Of a stretch of 64,000 nt of DNA, positions 12,056 through 24,912 are shown piece by piece. Numbering within the stretch: the first letter of the stretch is position 1; every line of letters starts with the position of its first letter. A model generated the notes under the pieces. That model did not search any database. It was given only the letters and a program-made list of their open reading frames with translations, and was not told the origin of the DNA. The position numbers were made by a program, and so were the translations under genes. This stretch comes from Lycocorax pyrrhopterus obiensis. Lineage: Eukaryota > Chordata > Aves > Passeriformes > Paradisaeidae. The DNA lies in assembly GCA_014706295.1 (NCBI GenBank), contig JACSVZ010000014.1:74165935-74229934 (forward strand), written 5' to 3'.

Positions 12056-12400
12056 TTTACCTCGTGAGAAGCTGGGAAAAAAAGTTGCATTTCTTGGTGA
12101 GATACATGAAGGATGCACAGCCCGGCAGGGTGTAGAGCAGCTGGTAGCCCAGTTGGGCTGTTCTCTAATCTATACTAACTCCTGATCCTTGACTCATCAA
12201 GGCTGCAGGGGTTGTGGCAGGGACAAAGTAACCATTCCACTGTGCAGAGATTAACAGCTTGGTAAACTTGGTCCTGGCTCTGCTTCATTTGGTAGTTCCC
12301 CCTGTCTGGGGACAATCTCTATAGCACTGAGACTTCTGTTCACCTCTGCCAGGTCTCTCTAGCCCTGCAGATGCAAGTCTGGGGCATCATCCAGCCACAG

Positions 12401-12785
12401 ATTCATAGAATCATAGAATGGCCTGTGATGAAATGGACCTTAAAGATTATCTCATTCCAACCCTTGTCTAACCTGGTCTGGAACATTTCTGATGATGTGG
12501 CATCAACAACTTCTGTGTGCCTCACCACCCCTTACAGTCAAGAATTTTTCTTAATATCTAATCTAAACCTACTCTCTATCAGTTTGATCCTCCTCTCCTT
12601 TTCCAGCTTTCCAGCCGTTCTTCCTCAGCCTGAAGCTGCCTGGGGTTGTTGTGACCCAAGGGCAGGACCCAGCACTCCTTGTTGAACTTCATACTGCTGG
12701 CCTCAGCCCACTGAACATGGCCTGAGCCCACTGACAGGATCAGCCTGTCCAGATCCCTCTGCAGAGCCTTCCTGTCCTTAAACTT
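12401..12785 (-). mobile_element. CR1 LINE 3' fragment
   Basis: The plus strand opens with ATTCATAGAATCATAGAATG, the reverse complement of the CR1 terminal repeat. It then follows the CR1 3' region in order to the TGTCCAGATCCCTCTGCAGA block. Minus-strand, 5'-truncated copy. Confidence 0.88.
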
Positions 12786-15739
12786 GCAACAGCCAAAGCT
12801 TTCTCTGCAATAGTTGCCCCAGTGTGTACCTTCCAGTATTGTCCCAAGTTAGGGGTCCCATCCGCTTTGCTCTGGTCTCATGATGCAGCAGCCTGCACTA
12901 CAGTCAGCTGTGAAACAACATTGGCACAGCTCAACTGCCATGAAGTCCACCAGAAATGCTGATCTGCCATCCACACAGGAACCCACCCTCTGCCTCACCT
13001 CTGTGTATGGCAGAAGACATATCCCATGGTGTAATAATATGTGACAGTGTAAAGCTTTGGCATAATGTCAGCATTTGCTTCCAGAGCATTTGACTCTCTG
13101 CTGGAGCACAATAGAATCACTCACTGTGGCACCCAGAGCCTGGAGGATAGCTAAAGGAATAATTAAAGAGAAGTTCTGTTTGCACTAAAAATGTCAGGTT
13201 ATTTGGTTCTCTTTTTTTCACAGGGCAAAGATTTTTCTTCTCAAAAATCTATTCACTAAAATGCTAATGATAGTCAGTGATTAGAAACTGCTGCTGAAGT
13301 TGTGAAAGTTCCCAGTGGGTTTCATAGACACGGCGTGTAGCTTGTCAGTTTAGGAAATGCTTTCAACAAATCAAACTTCAGGGTATGAATTTTTTTTTAA
13401 TATTTCATTTCCTTAATGCTTCATTGTGCTAAAGCCAATAGGGACTCTTGAGTTAAGTGACGAAGACCACATTATTAGTTGCAAAGTCAGTTCTGACAGA
13501 AGTCTCTCATGGCAAGATGTTCTCAGATAGGCATAGAGGAACTGGTAGAAAATGTGTGTGATGCTTATCTTAATTAAAAAGAATAATTGTTTTATTAAAG
13601 TGGATTAGGAACTTTTTATTTATTAGTGTAGGAGAAGTTGTCTGCCAAGAAGAAGCACAGACTTTCAAGAAACACAGGGCTCAGCTTCCTCTAACTTTAG
13701 TAGGAGTCATGAAAACAAATTTGGTTGCAGGCAATACCATATTTATGCTAGCACCTGACATTCAAGGTAGACATATTCAGGACTGTTTGTGGAGCCTTTG
13801 TAGGTTTCCAAAGCATCCTTGCTACCTCTGCTGCAGGGTTATAGGAGAATGTATTACGTAGCCAATACGTCTGTGGTTTGGATCCTGGACCCCAGCACAC
13901 ACTCTTGTGGGGTCCTCTGTTATCCCAAGACCAGCATTGCTTCCAGCCTGACACAGGTGCTAGTTTAGTTTACAGTCTCTCTTCTGCTAAAAGCCCCCAG
14001 TTTAAACTTCTACCCAAAGTTTCATGGAAAAATTTCATTTAGGTGAGATTGTTCCCTGTGTATCTGGGACTTTGGAGCCATGGCATACTACTTTCCAGCA
14101 AAAAACACCAATCCACAGTTTCTGTCAAGGAAGCCATCTGCAAAGTGAATGAACATCTTTGTGTCTTATGTCAGGACCCCTTGATAACCAATTGAATAAA
14201 GTCAGTTGAGCAATGTCAACAGCTGAACTGAAGAAGCTCTGTGTACACACACTTGCTCTTCAGTGTGGTTGCCTCATGGCACAGACCTCTGCCGAGGGCT
14301 GTTCTCCACACTAGCCACTCCATCTTTATAAATCCAGCCTTCGTGAGAAAACAAGTCTGACTGAGATGGTGCCCTATATTTCTTGCCAAAAAAGGCAGGA
14401 AGCATCATGCATATATTTATATCTGATTAGAGAACAGGAGTGCATAGATGAAGGAACTGCTGTGGGAGGTGAGTGATGGTCATTGATGAACAGCAGGAGA
14501 AAATCTCCTGGCCACACCATGAGTGCTCCTTTCTGTACAGGGCCTGCAGATTAGGAGATCTAAACAGAGCTCAAAGTATGGAAATTAAATAATTGAACTA
14601 TTTTGATGTCTTTTAAGTTTCTCAAGTCTGCTCAAGCTGCTTCAATGCCTGAAACGAGAGGGAGAGTTTAAAATCACAGGAAAAAAACCCAGCAAATAGT
14701 TATTCTGCTGATTAAGGGGAAACAAAGCGATCATATTTTATAAGAAATTAGTTTTATATATTGATATACATACATACATATATATAGCTTATTAAATGTC
14801 CCAGATTTTGTTAAAGTATGGGTTATTGTAGAAATAAGACAGCAGGAGGTATGTTTAAAAGGTTTTCTTTCCTGTTGTAAATAGTAATGAGGAGCAGCAG
14901 AAGAATCAAGTGATAAGATAGTGTGTCTGGAGCTATATGCATACATGAGTAGTACATACACACCTCCACTGGTTAACGCACCCCATGGGCTGCAGTGGTC
15001 CAGTGCTCTCCAGGATTACCCCAGAAGACACGTCCTTGCCCCATAGTCCCAGCCTTCAGCCTCCTGGTGCCTGCAGGATGGACAAGTCCTCGTTCACTCA
15101 GCAGCACCCTGCTTCCCCTGGCTTCCATCCACCTGCATGCTCCTACAGGAGCTACATCCCTCAACCAGGGAAGACAAGCTTTCTCCCAGTGTGAGGCTTT
15201 ACTACCATGCTGTGAACAGCTTGTCTGATGCCTGCATGGCAGAACAATCCACCATTTTTAGTGTCTTGTCTGACCTTGGGGGCAGGGAAGAAGAGGAGAA
15301 GACCCTTCCCATAAAGGCACTTCAACTGGATGGTTGATGGCCCTTAAAGAAAAGTAAAATAAATAAAGCAATAGATTGAAAAACCTTCCATGCAATTCTT
15401 ACCATACAAAGGTCCTTATGGGGTATGATACCCTCTGATATTCATAATCATCAAAATCAAGATGGAAGGAAATTTCAGAAATCCCACAGGAGTGGTGTGT
15501 GACCATGGGTGGAGAGGAAGGGGAGCTTTTGCCTCATCTGCATTCGTGCAGAGCTGGGTCACAGCTTATATCTGCCCTCACCACTTTGCAGCAGTACCCT
15601 CCTACCTCTGGCATCACCACTGGAGAAACAGAGGAAAAAATGTGGGATGGCAATGTGTTGGAGGTTAGGAATTTTTTCGTCTTTCTCTCAGGGAGTTTTC
15701 TCCCATTTTTTACCTAAGAGATGATAATGACAATACTTA
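12786..15739. other. non-coding DNA, no gene recognised
   Basis: No exon, RNA gene or clear repeat apart from a short TA/CATA microsatellite at about 14758-14786. Several ATTTTTTT and TTAAT-rich patches occur, for example 13560-13625. Frames of 60-80 codons on both strands look random. Confidence 0.55.
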
Positions 15740-16880
15740 AGAGAGACAAAAGATGTAGCCAAGGAGGAGGGGGAGGAGTGCAGCTGGGTGCAGTCTCTTA
15801 GCTCGGGGACCTTCTCTTGGGAAGCGCAGAGATACCGCAAGATTCTAGCGGGGGCGGGGAGTGAGGGGCTGGGCTCAGCTCCTCACTCACTCTCGGGACC
15901 ACAGGGGAAGAGTTGAGTTGCTGCTACCATGTGGAAAATTTGCTGCCACTGCTTCTCCTACCATGAGTGAGGCTTTGCTCGTAAGAGTGGCCACTGAACT
16001 GGGACCTTTTGTCAACACCTGATTGCTTTGGAAAGGACCCTCACCATCTACTTGGGTGCCTCAGGAGAAAACCCGGGACCCCGACCCCCTCACCCCACCT
16101 CCGAGGGAGCGTCTCCCAGCTGTTTGCAGGAGCCCAGCTGCTGCTGCCCAGCCCTGCTGTTTTTCTGCCACTGCTTCAGGTTTTTCACTACACTTTAACC
16201 CAACACCGTGTGCCCACCGGGACACCCCATGGCTCCTGCTACAGCTGCAGAGTTTCTGCTACATTTTGTTTGCCACCCTGCGGTCTCCTCACCTCTGCCG
16301 TTCCAGCTTGCTGCTCAAAAGTTTTTGCTACAATCCATTTCATCATCTGGAGGGGCACTGGGATCAACTGCCCCTGTGAATTTGTAAAGGAGGCCTCTTC
16401 TCTCTCTCTCTCCTGCTGGCTCACCCGCCATTAGCCATGTGGAGAGAGGCGGTTGAGCTTGTGCCACAGCGCCCCCTGGAGCCGCGGGGGAATCACCGCA
16501 CCCGCCCTGCCCAGCCAGGAGCCACCAGCGCCCCTGCCGGCTGTGACCGTAACTACATTAGAGGGAAAAGGCTTGATGGCCAAAGAGAAGGCTGTTGTTG
16601 GGTCTCTGTTTTTTCCTGTTTGTTGTTGCTGCTGTTATTGTTGTTTGTTTGCCTTGTTTTGTATATATCTATATCTATATCTATATCTATATCTATATCT
16701 ATATATCTACCTATATATATAAAATATATCTTTTATATATATATATTGTAGTAAAGAACTGTTATTCCTCTTCACGTATCTTTGCCTGACAGCCCTGTAA
16801 ATTAAAAATTATAATGATTTGTAGGGAAGGGAGTCACATTTTCCATTCCTTGGCAGACATCTGTCTTTCAAACCAAGACA
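15740..16880 (+). mobile_element. probable ERV LTR (ERVL-type) with internal microsatellite
   Basis: A GC-rich first half (about 15770-16540, many CpGs, with GCCACAGCGCCCCCTGGAGC at about 16462-16481) passes into a TTGTTGTTTG-rich region, a TATATC microsatellite, an AGTAAAGAAC polyadenylation-type signal near 16750, and a tail containing TTCCTCTTCACGTATCTTTG and GGCAGACATCTGTCTTTC. I recognise that tail as the 3' part of avian ERVL-family LTRs. Exact ends and a target duplication could not be placed, so the coordinates are approximate. The frames here, including one of 141 codons at 16009-16434, are repeat-derived or chance. Confidence 0.55.
16663..16746. repeat. (TATATC)n / (TA)n microsatellite
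   Basis: About six TATATC hexamer units are followed by impure TA repeats, inside the LTR-like block. Low-complexity YLYLYL and IYIYIY peptides predicted here are artefacts of the repeat. Confidence 0.9.
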
Positions 16881-19800
16881 CAATGCTTAAAACAAAATCA
16901 AAGGATGAAGAGAGGGACAGATTGGTTACAGATGGTAACGGTCAGCAAAGGGATTTTCCAACACTGGAACATATTTTCTGGGTTAGTCAAAAATATAGCT
17001 CTAAAATTGACTGGGTTTAGCCCAGACAAATTGAAGTTGTACCGTTAAGGATCAAGTAAATGATAATTTTTTAAAAATTGAAATGTTAATGACAAAAATC
17101 TGTTTTTGCAGGAAGAACTGTATAATCCTTTATCAGTAAGGCTAGATGAAACTGTCTGTGACTTTGAAGTAGTACTCTTTTTTATTATTTGATACAAACC
17201 CAATAAAATATCTCCAAAAATTTTAAACCAAAACTAAACCAGAAAGGCTGAAAACAGGCTAAAAACAGGCAGAATTTCTTTCTCTTTGCTTAGGGTTTCA
17301 TAGAGGGAGGACTGCATCTGCAGACCATCTGTCTGGACAATCCACTTTAAATAAAGCCGAAACCTGACATTTCATAAGGATTTGGGAGATTTCCTGCTTT
17401 ACTGGGGTAGACAATCCGTAAGGAGGGTCATGTAATGCTGGAACAGGGGAGGAAACAGCTTTGTGTGCATCAAACTTGGGTTGAATTTGAACATTGCTTA
17501 CTCTGCTTTTACTTTTCAGCAGAAGGGTAACAGAGGCCACCCAAATGAGCAACAAAGCATTCATGCAGCCAGAAGCATGAGAGCACCCTCCCTGACCAAA
17601 AGAAGGATGGTGAAAATTTTGTCCAACAGACAGAATGACATCTCGTCTCAGGAGACAAATAGCATGCTTTGGAGGCATCACGTTGGTCCCACTGCAGGTT
17701 TGCTGACAAAAAGGGACTTGGAAGCCCTCAGACATCCTTGGGTCAAGACATCTTAGGAGGTGGCTACTCCTTCCCGTGCACATGAACTAGAGGATGGACA
17801 GAGACTTCACTCCTGGCTAGGAGGCACCCAAGACCAGCTGAGCTCAGCCCAGCCAGTGCAGGGAGAGGATTGGTCAATATCTGTCATTTCTGCAGTTGCC
17901 AGCCCACTGCTGTGTACATATCCTGAACTATATTTCCTCTTGCAAGCTCCTCAGCACAGATCTGTCTCCTGTGCTATCGAAACTGGCAAATTTAAGCAAA
18001 TGCCAATAATTCCATTTCACCCCTAAATTTCTTTTGTCATCATCATTGAACTTGGCTTGCTAATGATTTCTTAGAGTTTCAGGTTGAATGGGCATCCATA
18101 GATTTTCCTTCTTTTTGGGTTAAACCTGGAGTTATCATCAGCTGTGTTTCTGTCAGCTCTTAACTGTTCCTTTCACTTGCCCATGGCCAAGATGCTACGT
18201 AAATCTGAGGATGGAGAAGGGATGCCGTGGTGAAGGAAAAGGGCTTTATATCAAGGCCACATTGCTGCAGGCATTAGGTTGTGACACTACAGCACTTCAT
18301 CAGGTTCTAATTACACCTGGTTGACGAATACCTAGGCCTTTCAACTGGCAGTAGAGTGTCTTTGACTGAGTCCGTTTGGGCTCGTAGTTTTTGACAGTTG
18401 ACTTTGCCAGTTGTCTGCTTATACTGATTATTTTTTCCCCTGCTAAAACCAACTTTTATATAACAGCAAGTCTGGGTTCGTTTGCTTTATGTACAGGTCC
18501 CCTAAGAGGCAGGGGAGTGAATTATATTCTCCCTCTTGCTCTCATGCAGTTACTAAATTACATTTTTAGCACCTGAAATTAACGGCTAACTGGATGCAGG
18601 CTAGGGAGAGAGTAAAGTCAATGAATTGAGTGAGTATGATAGCAGAGGAAAGCAAAGAGCCATGTTTCTTCTACCTGTTTCTCCAAATTTTACTGAAGCG
18701 AGAAACCAGCAATTACTTGTCAGTCCCAGGGTGTCCATGAACTAAATAAGCCAAACTGCCTGCCATGGATGTCACCATTTCCTTCATCAGACAGGTGGCA
18801 TTACTTTGGGAAGCAGTAACTCTGTCACTGGCCAGCCCTGGTGCCAGTGGTAAGTGGAGTGGGAAGTTGTTTCTCTTCCCAATGGGACTGGGTCAACCAG
18901 GCAGCAGGTGAACTTATAGACCAGCAGCAGTTCTCTCGTCCCTGTTCCTTCGCAATCACTGGCTGGAACCAGGACAGCAGCACTAATATGGGGAGAAAAA
19001 AGGTCACACAGCATGAACACAAGTCTGCAGGTCAAGCTCAGAATGATTTTACTTTTTCACTCCATGTGTTTCCCAGCAGATCAGAGTTACTGGAGACACT
19101 ATCCTGGGCTTCCTAGAGTGATGCACAGGACTGATTTCAGCTCATTGAAAGCCACCTCTTTTTAATTTCTCCTCTCTTTCTGTTTTTTTCTAAATTGTGC
19201 ACAAGCTTCTGTCCCACTCAGCCCCATGATGCTGTCAGCCCTGTGTCCTGCTGACACTTGGCTCTCCCCATACCAATGCATCAGGACAGTGTCCTGATCG
19301 GTACAGTGGGTGTTGCAAACCCAGGTACTGGCTGCAGGTGTAAGACGCCCTCCAGAGAGAAGGACTCTCTACAGAGCCTGCAAGAGTGACAGCCTGCTGC
19401 CTTTGGTCCCAGTGACAGACATATTAGCTGGTCCGTGCCTGCAGTCCTTATCTGGAACACTGAGTTAAGCTTTGGCTGTCAGCATCATCACTGTGGTGCA
19501 TCTCAGAGCCATTATACTCGCTGGAAGAACAACACAGAGCAGTCAGACTGTAAGCTACTGGCTTTGTACCTCTGATTTGGTCAAATTGCTTTCCTGTTTT
19601 CCTCACCATTGGTGTTCCAATGCCACAGCTTCTCCTACTTTGGGGACAGAGTCGCAGCAAGGACTGGGAATCAGCTTGGTATCTTGAATTGGGGTCACAG
19701 CAGCAAAATGCTGCAGGAGATCAGCTCTTTACAGAGGATATCTTGAGACAACACAAGAAAACATGGAAACTTAAATGGTCAAGTCACAGTTTTCTTTGAA

Positions 19801-20502
19801 GTGGAAGAAATGTTTGCTCAAGCGGCCCGTTACCAGCTCCCCTCTGGCCTGATCAGCATTGTTGATATGAACAAAGTCCCCAGCGGGTGGAGTGTGGAAA
19901 CCTGCTAGCCAGGCAAAATCTACAATTTCTAGTTTAGGGAAACATCAGTGTTTCAAAATTTGTTATCAGAGTGAAATAAGTATTTCTAGAGTTACTATTC
20001 AGAGTGATTTGATCCAGAAAGTTGGCATTCCACAACCATGGCCTTTCATGGGGGAACTAAAGCATTTTCTAATATGTTTATTTTGTATTTCTTGGTATCA
20101 CTTCAAAATATAGCAAGCATGAAAATAATGAAACTAAGGGGACCCCTCCTCCCCCTGCCAACTCCCTGCCACCCCTTCCCCCAAAAAGCAAACCAAACCT
20201 CAAACTGCTGCTCTGGGTTGTTTTAAAATAAAGATTCCAAAATTTAAAATCTCTTTTGGAAGTTTCTCTAGCAGAAGTTTCTGGTTTTCTCAAAATTAAC
20301 GCATATGCTGAGACCTCCCTTTTTGTGTGAAACTGATGTTTTAAAACAAAATGTGCTGAAAAGTTCATGACCCACTTCAGCTGCCTAATAGCCAGAGCAA
20401 GCAAACAAAATCATGGCACGGTGACAGGTTCTCATTAAAGCTAGGAGTTAATCAAGGTCTGTGCTCCTGGATGAAGAGCCATCAGTTGGTAGCACTGAGA
20501 AG
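16881..20502. other. non-coding DNA, no gene recognised
   Basis: The longest frame is 161 codons (17298-17783, minus). It has no recognisable domain, and a 97-codon frame overlaps it on the plus strand, so I treat both as chance. No known repeats are identified. Confidence 0.5.
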
Positions 20503-20622
20503 CAGAATCACAGAATAGAATCATTTAGGTTGGAATAGGCATCTAAGACCACCAAGTCCTACCATTACCCCAGAGCTGCCAAGGTCACCTGTAACTCATG
20601 TCCTTAAGTGCCACTAGGGATC
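20503..20622 (-). mobile_element. CR1 LINE 3' fragment
   Basis: GAATCACAGAATAGAATCAT, then TTTAGGTTGGAATAGGCATC and CCAGAGCTGCCAAGGTCACC, form the reverse complement of a CR1 3' end. Only about 120 bp remain. Confidence 0.82.
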
Positions 20623-21645
20623 GTGAATAATAAAGGGAGACTATAAATAAATGAATACAATAACCCTAAAGCGGGTGTGTGTGGAATCTTTGACCACTCA
20701 CATCCACAAGAATGCTACAGACAAGGGATTTTGTTAAAAATTTTACTTGGGCAAAACTGGAAAACTTCTCTTTTGGGAGACTTCACATGTCTTGAGAGCC
20801 ATGCACAGCCTCAGGCACTGTCCTCCCACCCTGGACAGGCTCTTGCAAAAGAGACGCCTGAAGAAGCAAAATATTGTCCCTATGTTCCCCATATTTCTGG
20901 CTGGAAACACATGCACCACCTTTCTTTGAAGTTTTGCTGGTTTTTGTGTGTGTTTTTTCCTCTGCAGGAATAGTGATGCTGCCGTGTGTATTGGGTCTGG
21001 CTGAGATATAGCCAAGTGCCATTTCGAGCTGCACAGTGCTGAGCACAGGGAGCTGTGCCAGTGCTGCCAGAGCAATCAGCTTCACTCTGCAAAACTTATG
21101 CCTGTATTTGAAGGAGCCATGCCTCCATCACACAGGATCGATCCTGCCACCCCTCTGGAATCACCCAGGGCTACTCTGACCATGGCATGTCCACTCTCGT
21201 CCCTCACATGAGGCATTACTTTGCTTGAGGTACACCTTGGAATCGGCATTTCCATCCATCCATCCACCTCCATTTTGTAAAGAAAAAAATCCCTGAGAAC
21301 GCACTTGTTCCAATCTTCAAAACAGCTTTGGCCAAGCACCTCCTGGCCTCCCCGTGTGTGGTGGGCACCTTTGACACATGCATTTGAACAAAATGGGAAC
21401 TGACAGTGTTGAGGCACTGAACGGGCTCAGCGACAAAGGACTCATGCAATTATCTTTTGTCGGAATTCATCTTGTCAGCCTTGCATGGTGCTAATATCTT
21501 TAGAAACTCTGAAGATGAAAAACTGAGCAATAAAAAAAACCCCTGCTACTTAGAGCAGACTGGTCACAGTAGCATATTTGGAGGTACAAGATATGATAGC
21601 CAGGATTACTGGTGATCCCAAGAAAAAGCAACAGGCTGGAGCATA
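20623..21645. other. non-coding DNA, no gene recognised
   Basis: Several frames of about 100 codons overlap on both strands at 20680-21090 with no family resemblance. A short CATC run lies at about 21256-21267. Confidence 0.5.
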
Positions 21646-21647
21646 AT

Positions 21648-21742
21648 TTAGTGGTAACATGGTGGTGCTGTTTTTATGGTTGGGCTCAATGACCCTAGAA
21701 CTCTTGTCAAACCTTTACAATTCAATGGTTCTATGAACCTGA
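21648..21742 (+). mobile_element. degenerate CR1 LINE 3' end
   Basis: GGTTGGGCTCAATGACCCTA and the terminal TTCAATGGTTCTATGAACC correspond to the plus-sense CR1 3' terminus (consensus GGTTGGACTCGATGATCTTA with a TTCTATGA tail). Many substitutions indicate an old copy. Confidence 0.6.
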
Positions 21743-24077
21743 CTACTTGAGCCATGGGGTGTGGTGCAACCGTGCTTCTGCAGGAGTTATTGCTTGTCAG
21801 CTGTCTTCTACAGATGGCAAGGTATGTCAGTGAGTGAAACCTCTCCTCAGGTTAGATGTTACCTTAAATGGTTCAGCCATCATTAGCTACAAGACAGGAA
21901 AAGTGAAATCTAAAACTACTGATAAAATATGCAGAGATGTTGTCAGAGAGGTGTCCCGTAATTCTGGAGGGAAATGCATCTACACATCTTTGCTAGATTA
22001 AATTTTGACAGGCAGTTTTATTTGGTATTTCTTCTAAGAAGTAATGTTTTTGGAAAAAAAAAAATCCTGTCCATTTATTTTTAGTATATTAATTCCTTGA
22101 TTCATGCACTTCTTTCAAGATTTCAAAACTATTTATTTCAGCAGATTTTCTTGCCTTTTTTTTAGTAGAGAACAAAAAGTTGTTTCCCATTAAATCTCTG
22201 AAAATATTATTTAGGTGATACAACCAAAGAAAAAAGTATTATTTTTCATTTTGGTAGTAAAATTTTCATTCTTTGAAGAAGCACCGTTCCCTATTTAACA
22301 TTCCTTTGTTACTTCTGTCCCAAGAATACCTTGTTGTGGCTCAGGTGAAGGCAGATGTGGTGTCATGTCAAGGGTTAGCACCATCTCTGCAGCAGACGAC
22401 TGGGTGCTCAGTCTGGTCCCTGATGGTTGGCCAGTCTTGGCTGCGACACTGGGCTCTATGGGAGGGAACATGCTTGACATGTTTTGACTGGACACAGTCT
22501 TTCCAGCCCATTAATGGAGCTGAAGCAATTAAGGAATGGGACACAAATGATCACTGCACTTATTTGTTGCCAGGAAGGCCCTTATGTAGGGAACACACAT
22601 ATCTTGCTGGTGCTCAGGTTGCGCTGACAAAGCCTGTGAAAAGGACATTAATGAGTTACTTGTAATTTGGAAAGATCTCTTGCTTTTGAATATTTAGAGT
22701 TAGGTTTTACTGGCAACAGATTTCATTTCAGAATGGCTCAATTAGATTAAAGCCTTACTGTGCAAGCCTTTCAAGACCACTTTTGAACACCTTCTGTTTC
22801 AAAACATTTGCAGAATCTGAGGCTCTTTGAGCAGAGACTTACAGAAAAAATCCATGCGACCTTCATTGCATTTTAACAAATCTTCTGTAGGCTCAGGATC
22901 TCATCCCAAGTCTCTACAGCCCATGAGGACCAGCCTTGGATGCTCAGTGGCTGCAGGTTTTTGCTGGCGAGAGAAAACACCTTATTGCATGGGGCATGGA
23001 GCTGCAAAGCAGCATTGACTTGAGATTTGAAGAAGAAACACTTCAGATCTCCAAAGGAAACCTAAGAGATTAAAAAAGCAAAAAGACATCTGGAGACAAG
23101 CTGGAGTGAGAAGTACTGGTAAAAGGGGCAGGGGCAGACTTGCAAGTCTGACCATGCATGTTTTCCTCAAGTGACACTCTCTGATGTAAGTGACAGAATA
23201 TCTTGTAGATGAAGAACCAATGCTTTGATCTGAAAAATATGTGTATTCTTTTATCTGCCTTTTGCATCCAGGGAATTTCTTACAGGCCATCCTCTCATCA
23301 TTTTGTCTGCAGCTATTAATGAGAGCAGTACAGAAAGTTAGAGGAACTTTTGATAGAAAGTGAAGATTTTTTTAAAAGCATCAACGGCACTACCTTATTG
23401 AAATTAGAATTGAACAGCTCATTTTCCATCACAAAAAGCTCCACAAAATGCTTTTCTTTGCCTACAGTGTTTAATTCCAGAGACTTTTTCAAAGAACCAA
23501 GAAATATGTATGTGTCTCTACCAGTTGCTACAAGACGTGACACATCTGTAGCCCTCAGAGAATCAGTGAGTTCATCAAGGCACCACCAAACTATCACTGC
23601 TTACGCAAATTTTTAGAAGCCAAAGGTTGGTATTATAAAGGAAGGGAAAGATAGAAATTCATCTTACTTATCATGACCTCTCTCAGGATAGTTTTGAATT
23701 GCACTCCAGGTGGACTTCAGAAATCTTTCATGTCTCTTGCTCCGTTACTTAGTACACCTAGTGAAAGCTGGGTCATAACCACACATACTTTTCTTGTCAT
23801 GAGCAAGACGTGGCTACACATTTACTCTGATGATTTCTGCAATATTCCCTTCTCTGGGTGAACAGCATCATCCAGTTCCATCCCTGGCCTGGCTGCAGCC
23901 CTCAGGTCAGGCAGCACTGATGGGCGTCCAGCTCACCCGTCACTACCATCAGCATGAAAGAGAAGGAGCTTCTTCCTAAGAGTTCCCCACCATCATCCTC
24001 AAGAGCAAAGCTTAGGTTGTCCATTAACATCCAGAAGAAGGGATTGATTGAGAAGGGCCCTCAGGCAGCAAGTGCAG
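21743..24077. other. non-coding DNA with one ambiguous open segment
   Basis: No gene is recognised. A 130-codon plus frame at 22273-22665 lacks domain features. At 23316-23616 both strands are open for about 90 codons (93 on minus, 88 on plus), with mixed hydrophobic and charged composition that looks somewhat protein-like. I cannot assign it and list it as a finding. Confidence 0.45.
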
Positions 24078-24912
24078 AGTCATAGAATCGTAGGAGGTTA
24101 AGGTATTCAAATGGACCTTAAAGATCATCTAGGCCCAGCTCCCACTATAATCAGGGTCACCTGCCGCTAGATTGGGTTGCTCGAGGCCTTATGCAGCCTG
24201 GCCTTGAACACTGCCAGGCTTGGGGTATTCACAACCTCCCTGGGCAACCTGTTCCTATGTCTCACCACCCTCAGAGTAAAAAAATTCTTCCTAATATTTA
24301 ACATAAATTGGATTAACCTCTTTCAATTTTTCCCCATTTCTCCTTGTCCTGTCACTGCAGTTCTTGATGGAGAGCCCTTCTTCAGCTTCCCTGTGGATAC
24401 CAGAAGTATCCTTTAGATACTAGAGATCTGCTATGAGGTCTCCACACAACCTTCTCTTCCCCAGGCTGAACAGTCCCACCTTTCTCAGCCTGTCTTCATA
24501 GGTGACGTGCTTTAATCCTCTTATCAACTTCAGGGTCTCCTCTGGATTTGCTCCAACAGTTCCATGTCCTTCGTATGTTGGGTGCACCAGAACTGTATGC
24601 AGTGCTCCATGTGGAGTCTCATAAGGCCAGAGGAGCAGAATCCCCTCCTTCATCCTGCTGCCTACGCTCCTTTGGATGCAGCCCAGAATTCCATTGGCTT
24701 TCTGGCCTGTGAGCATGCACTGATGGCTCATGTTGGGTTTTTCATCAACCATCACCTCCAAGTCCTTCTTGGCAGGGGTGCTCTCAATCACTTCTCTGCC
24801 CAGGTGGTAGGTGTGTCTGGGATTGTCCCAACCCAGGTGTAGGACCTTGCACTTTACTTTGTTGAACTCTCTGAGGTTTGCATTGGCCCTCTCAAGCCTG
24901 TCCAGACCCCTA
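24078..24912 (-). mobile_element. CR1 LINE, about 0.83 kb, 3' portion
   Basis: Starts on the plus strand with AGTCATAGAATCGTAGGAGG and runs in order through CR1 3'-UTR and ORF2 C-terminal sequence: CTCCCTGGGCAACCTGTTCC, CAGGCTGAACAGTCCCACCT, then CAGCCCAGAATTCCATTGGC and TTGCACTTTACTTTGTTGAA. On the minus strand the frame at 24420-24791 reads the degenerate end of ORF2. Frames called on the plus strand are antisense shadows. Confidence 0.9.

Noticed and set aside
16437..16789. Membrane-like LLLLLF-IYIYIY frames
   Set aside because: Produced by TTG-rich and TATATC repeats in the LTR-like block.
17298..17783. 161-codon minus-strand open frame
   Set aside because: Overlapped by a plus-strand frame, no recognisable family, no start context or splice sites that decide it.
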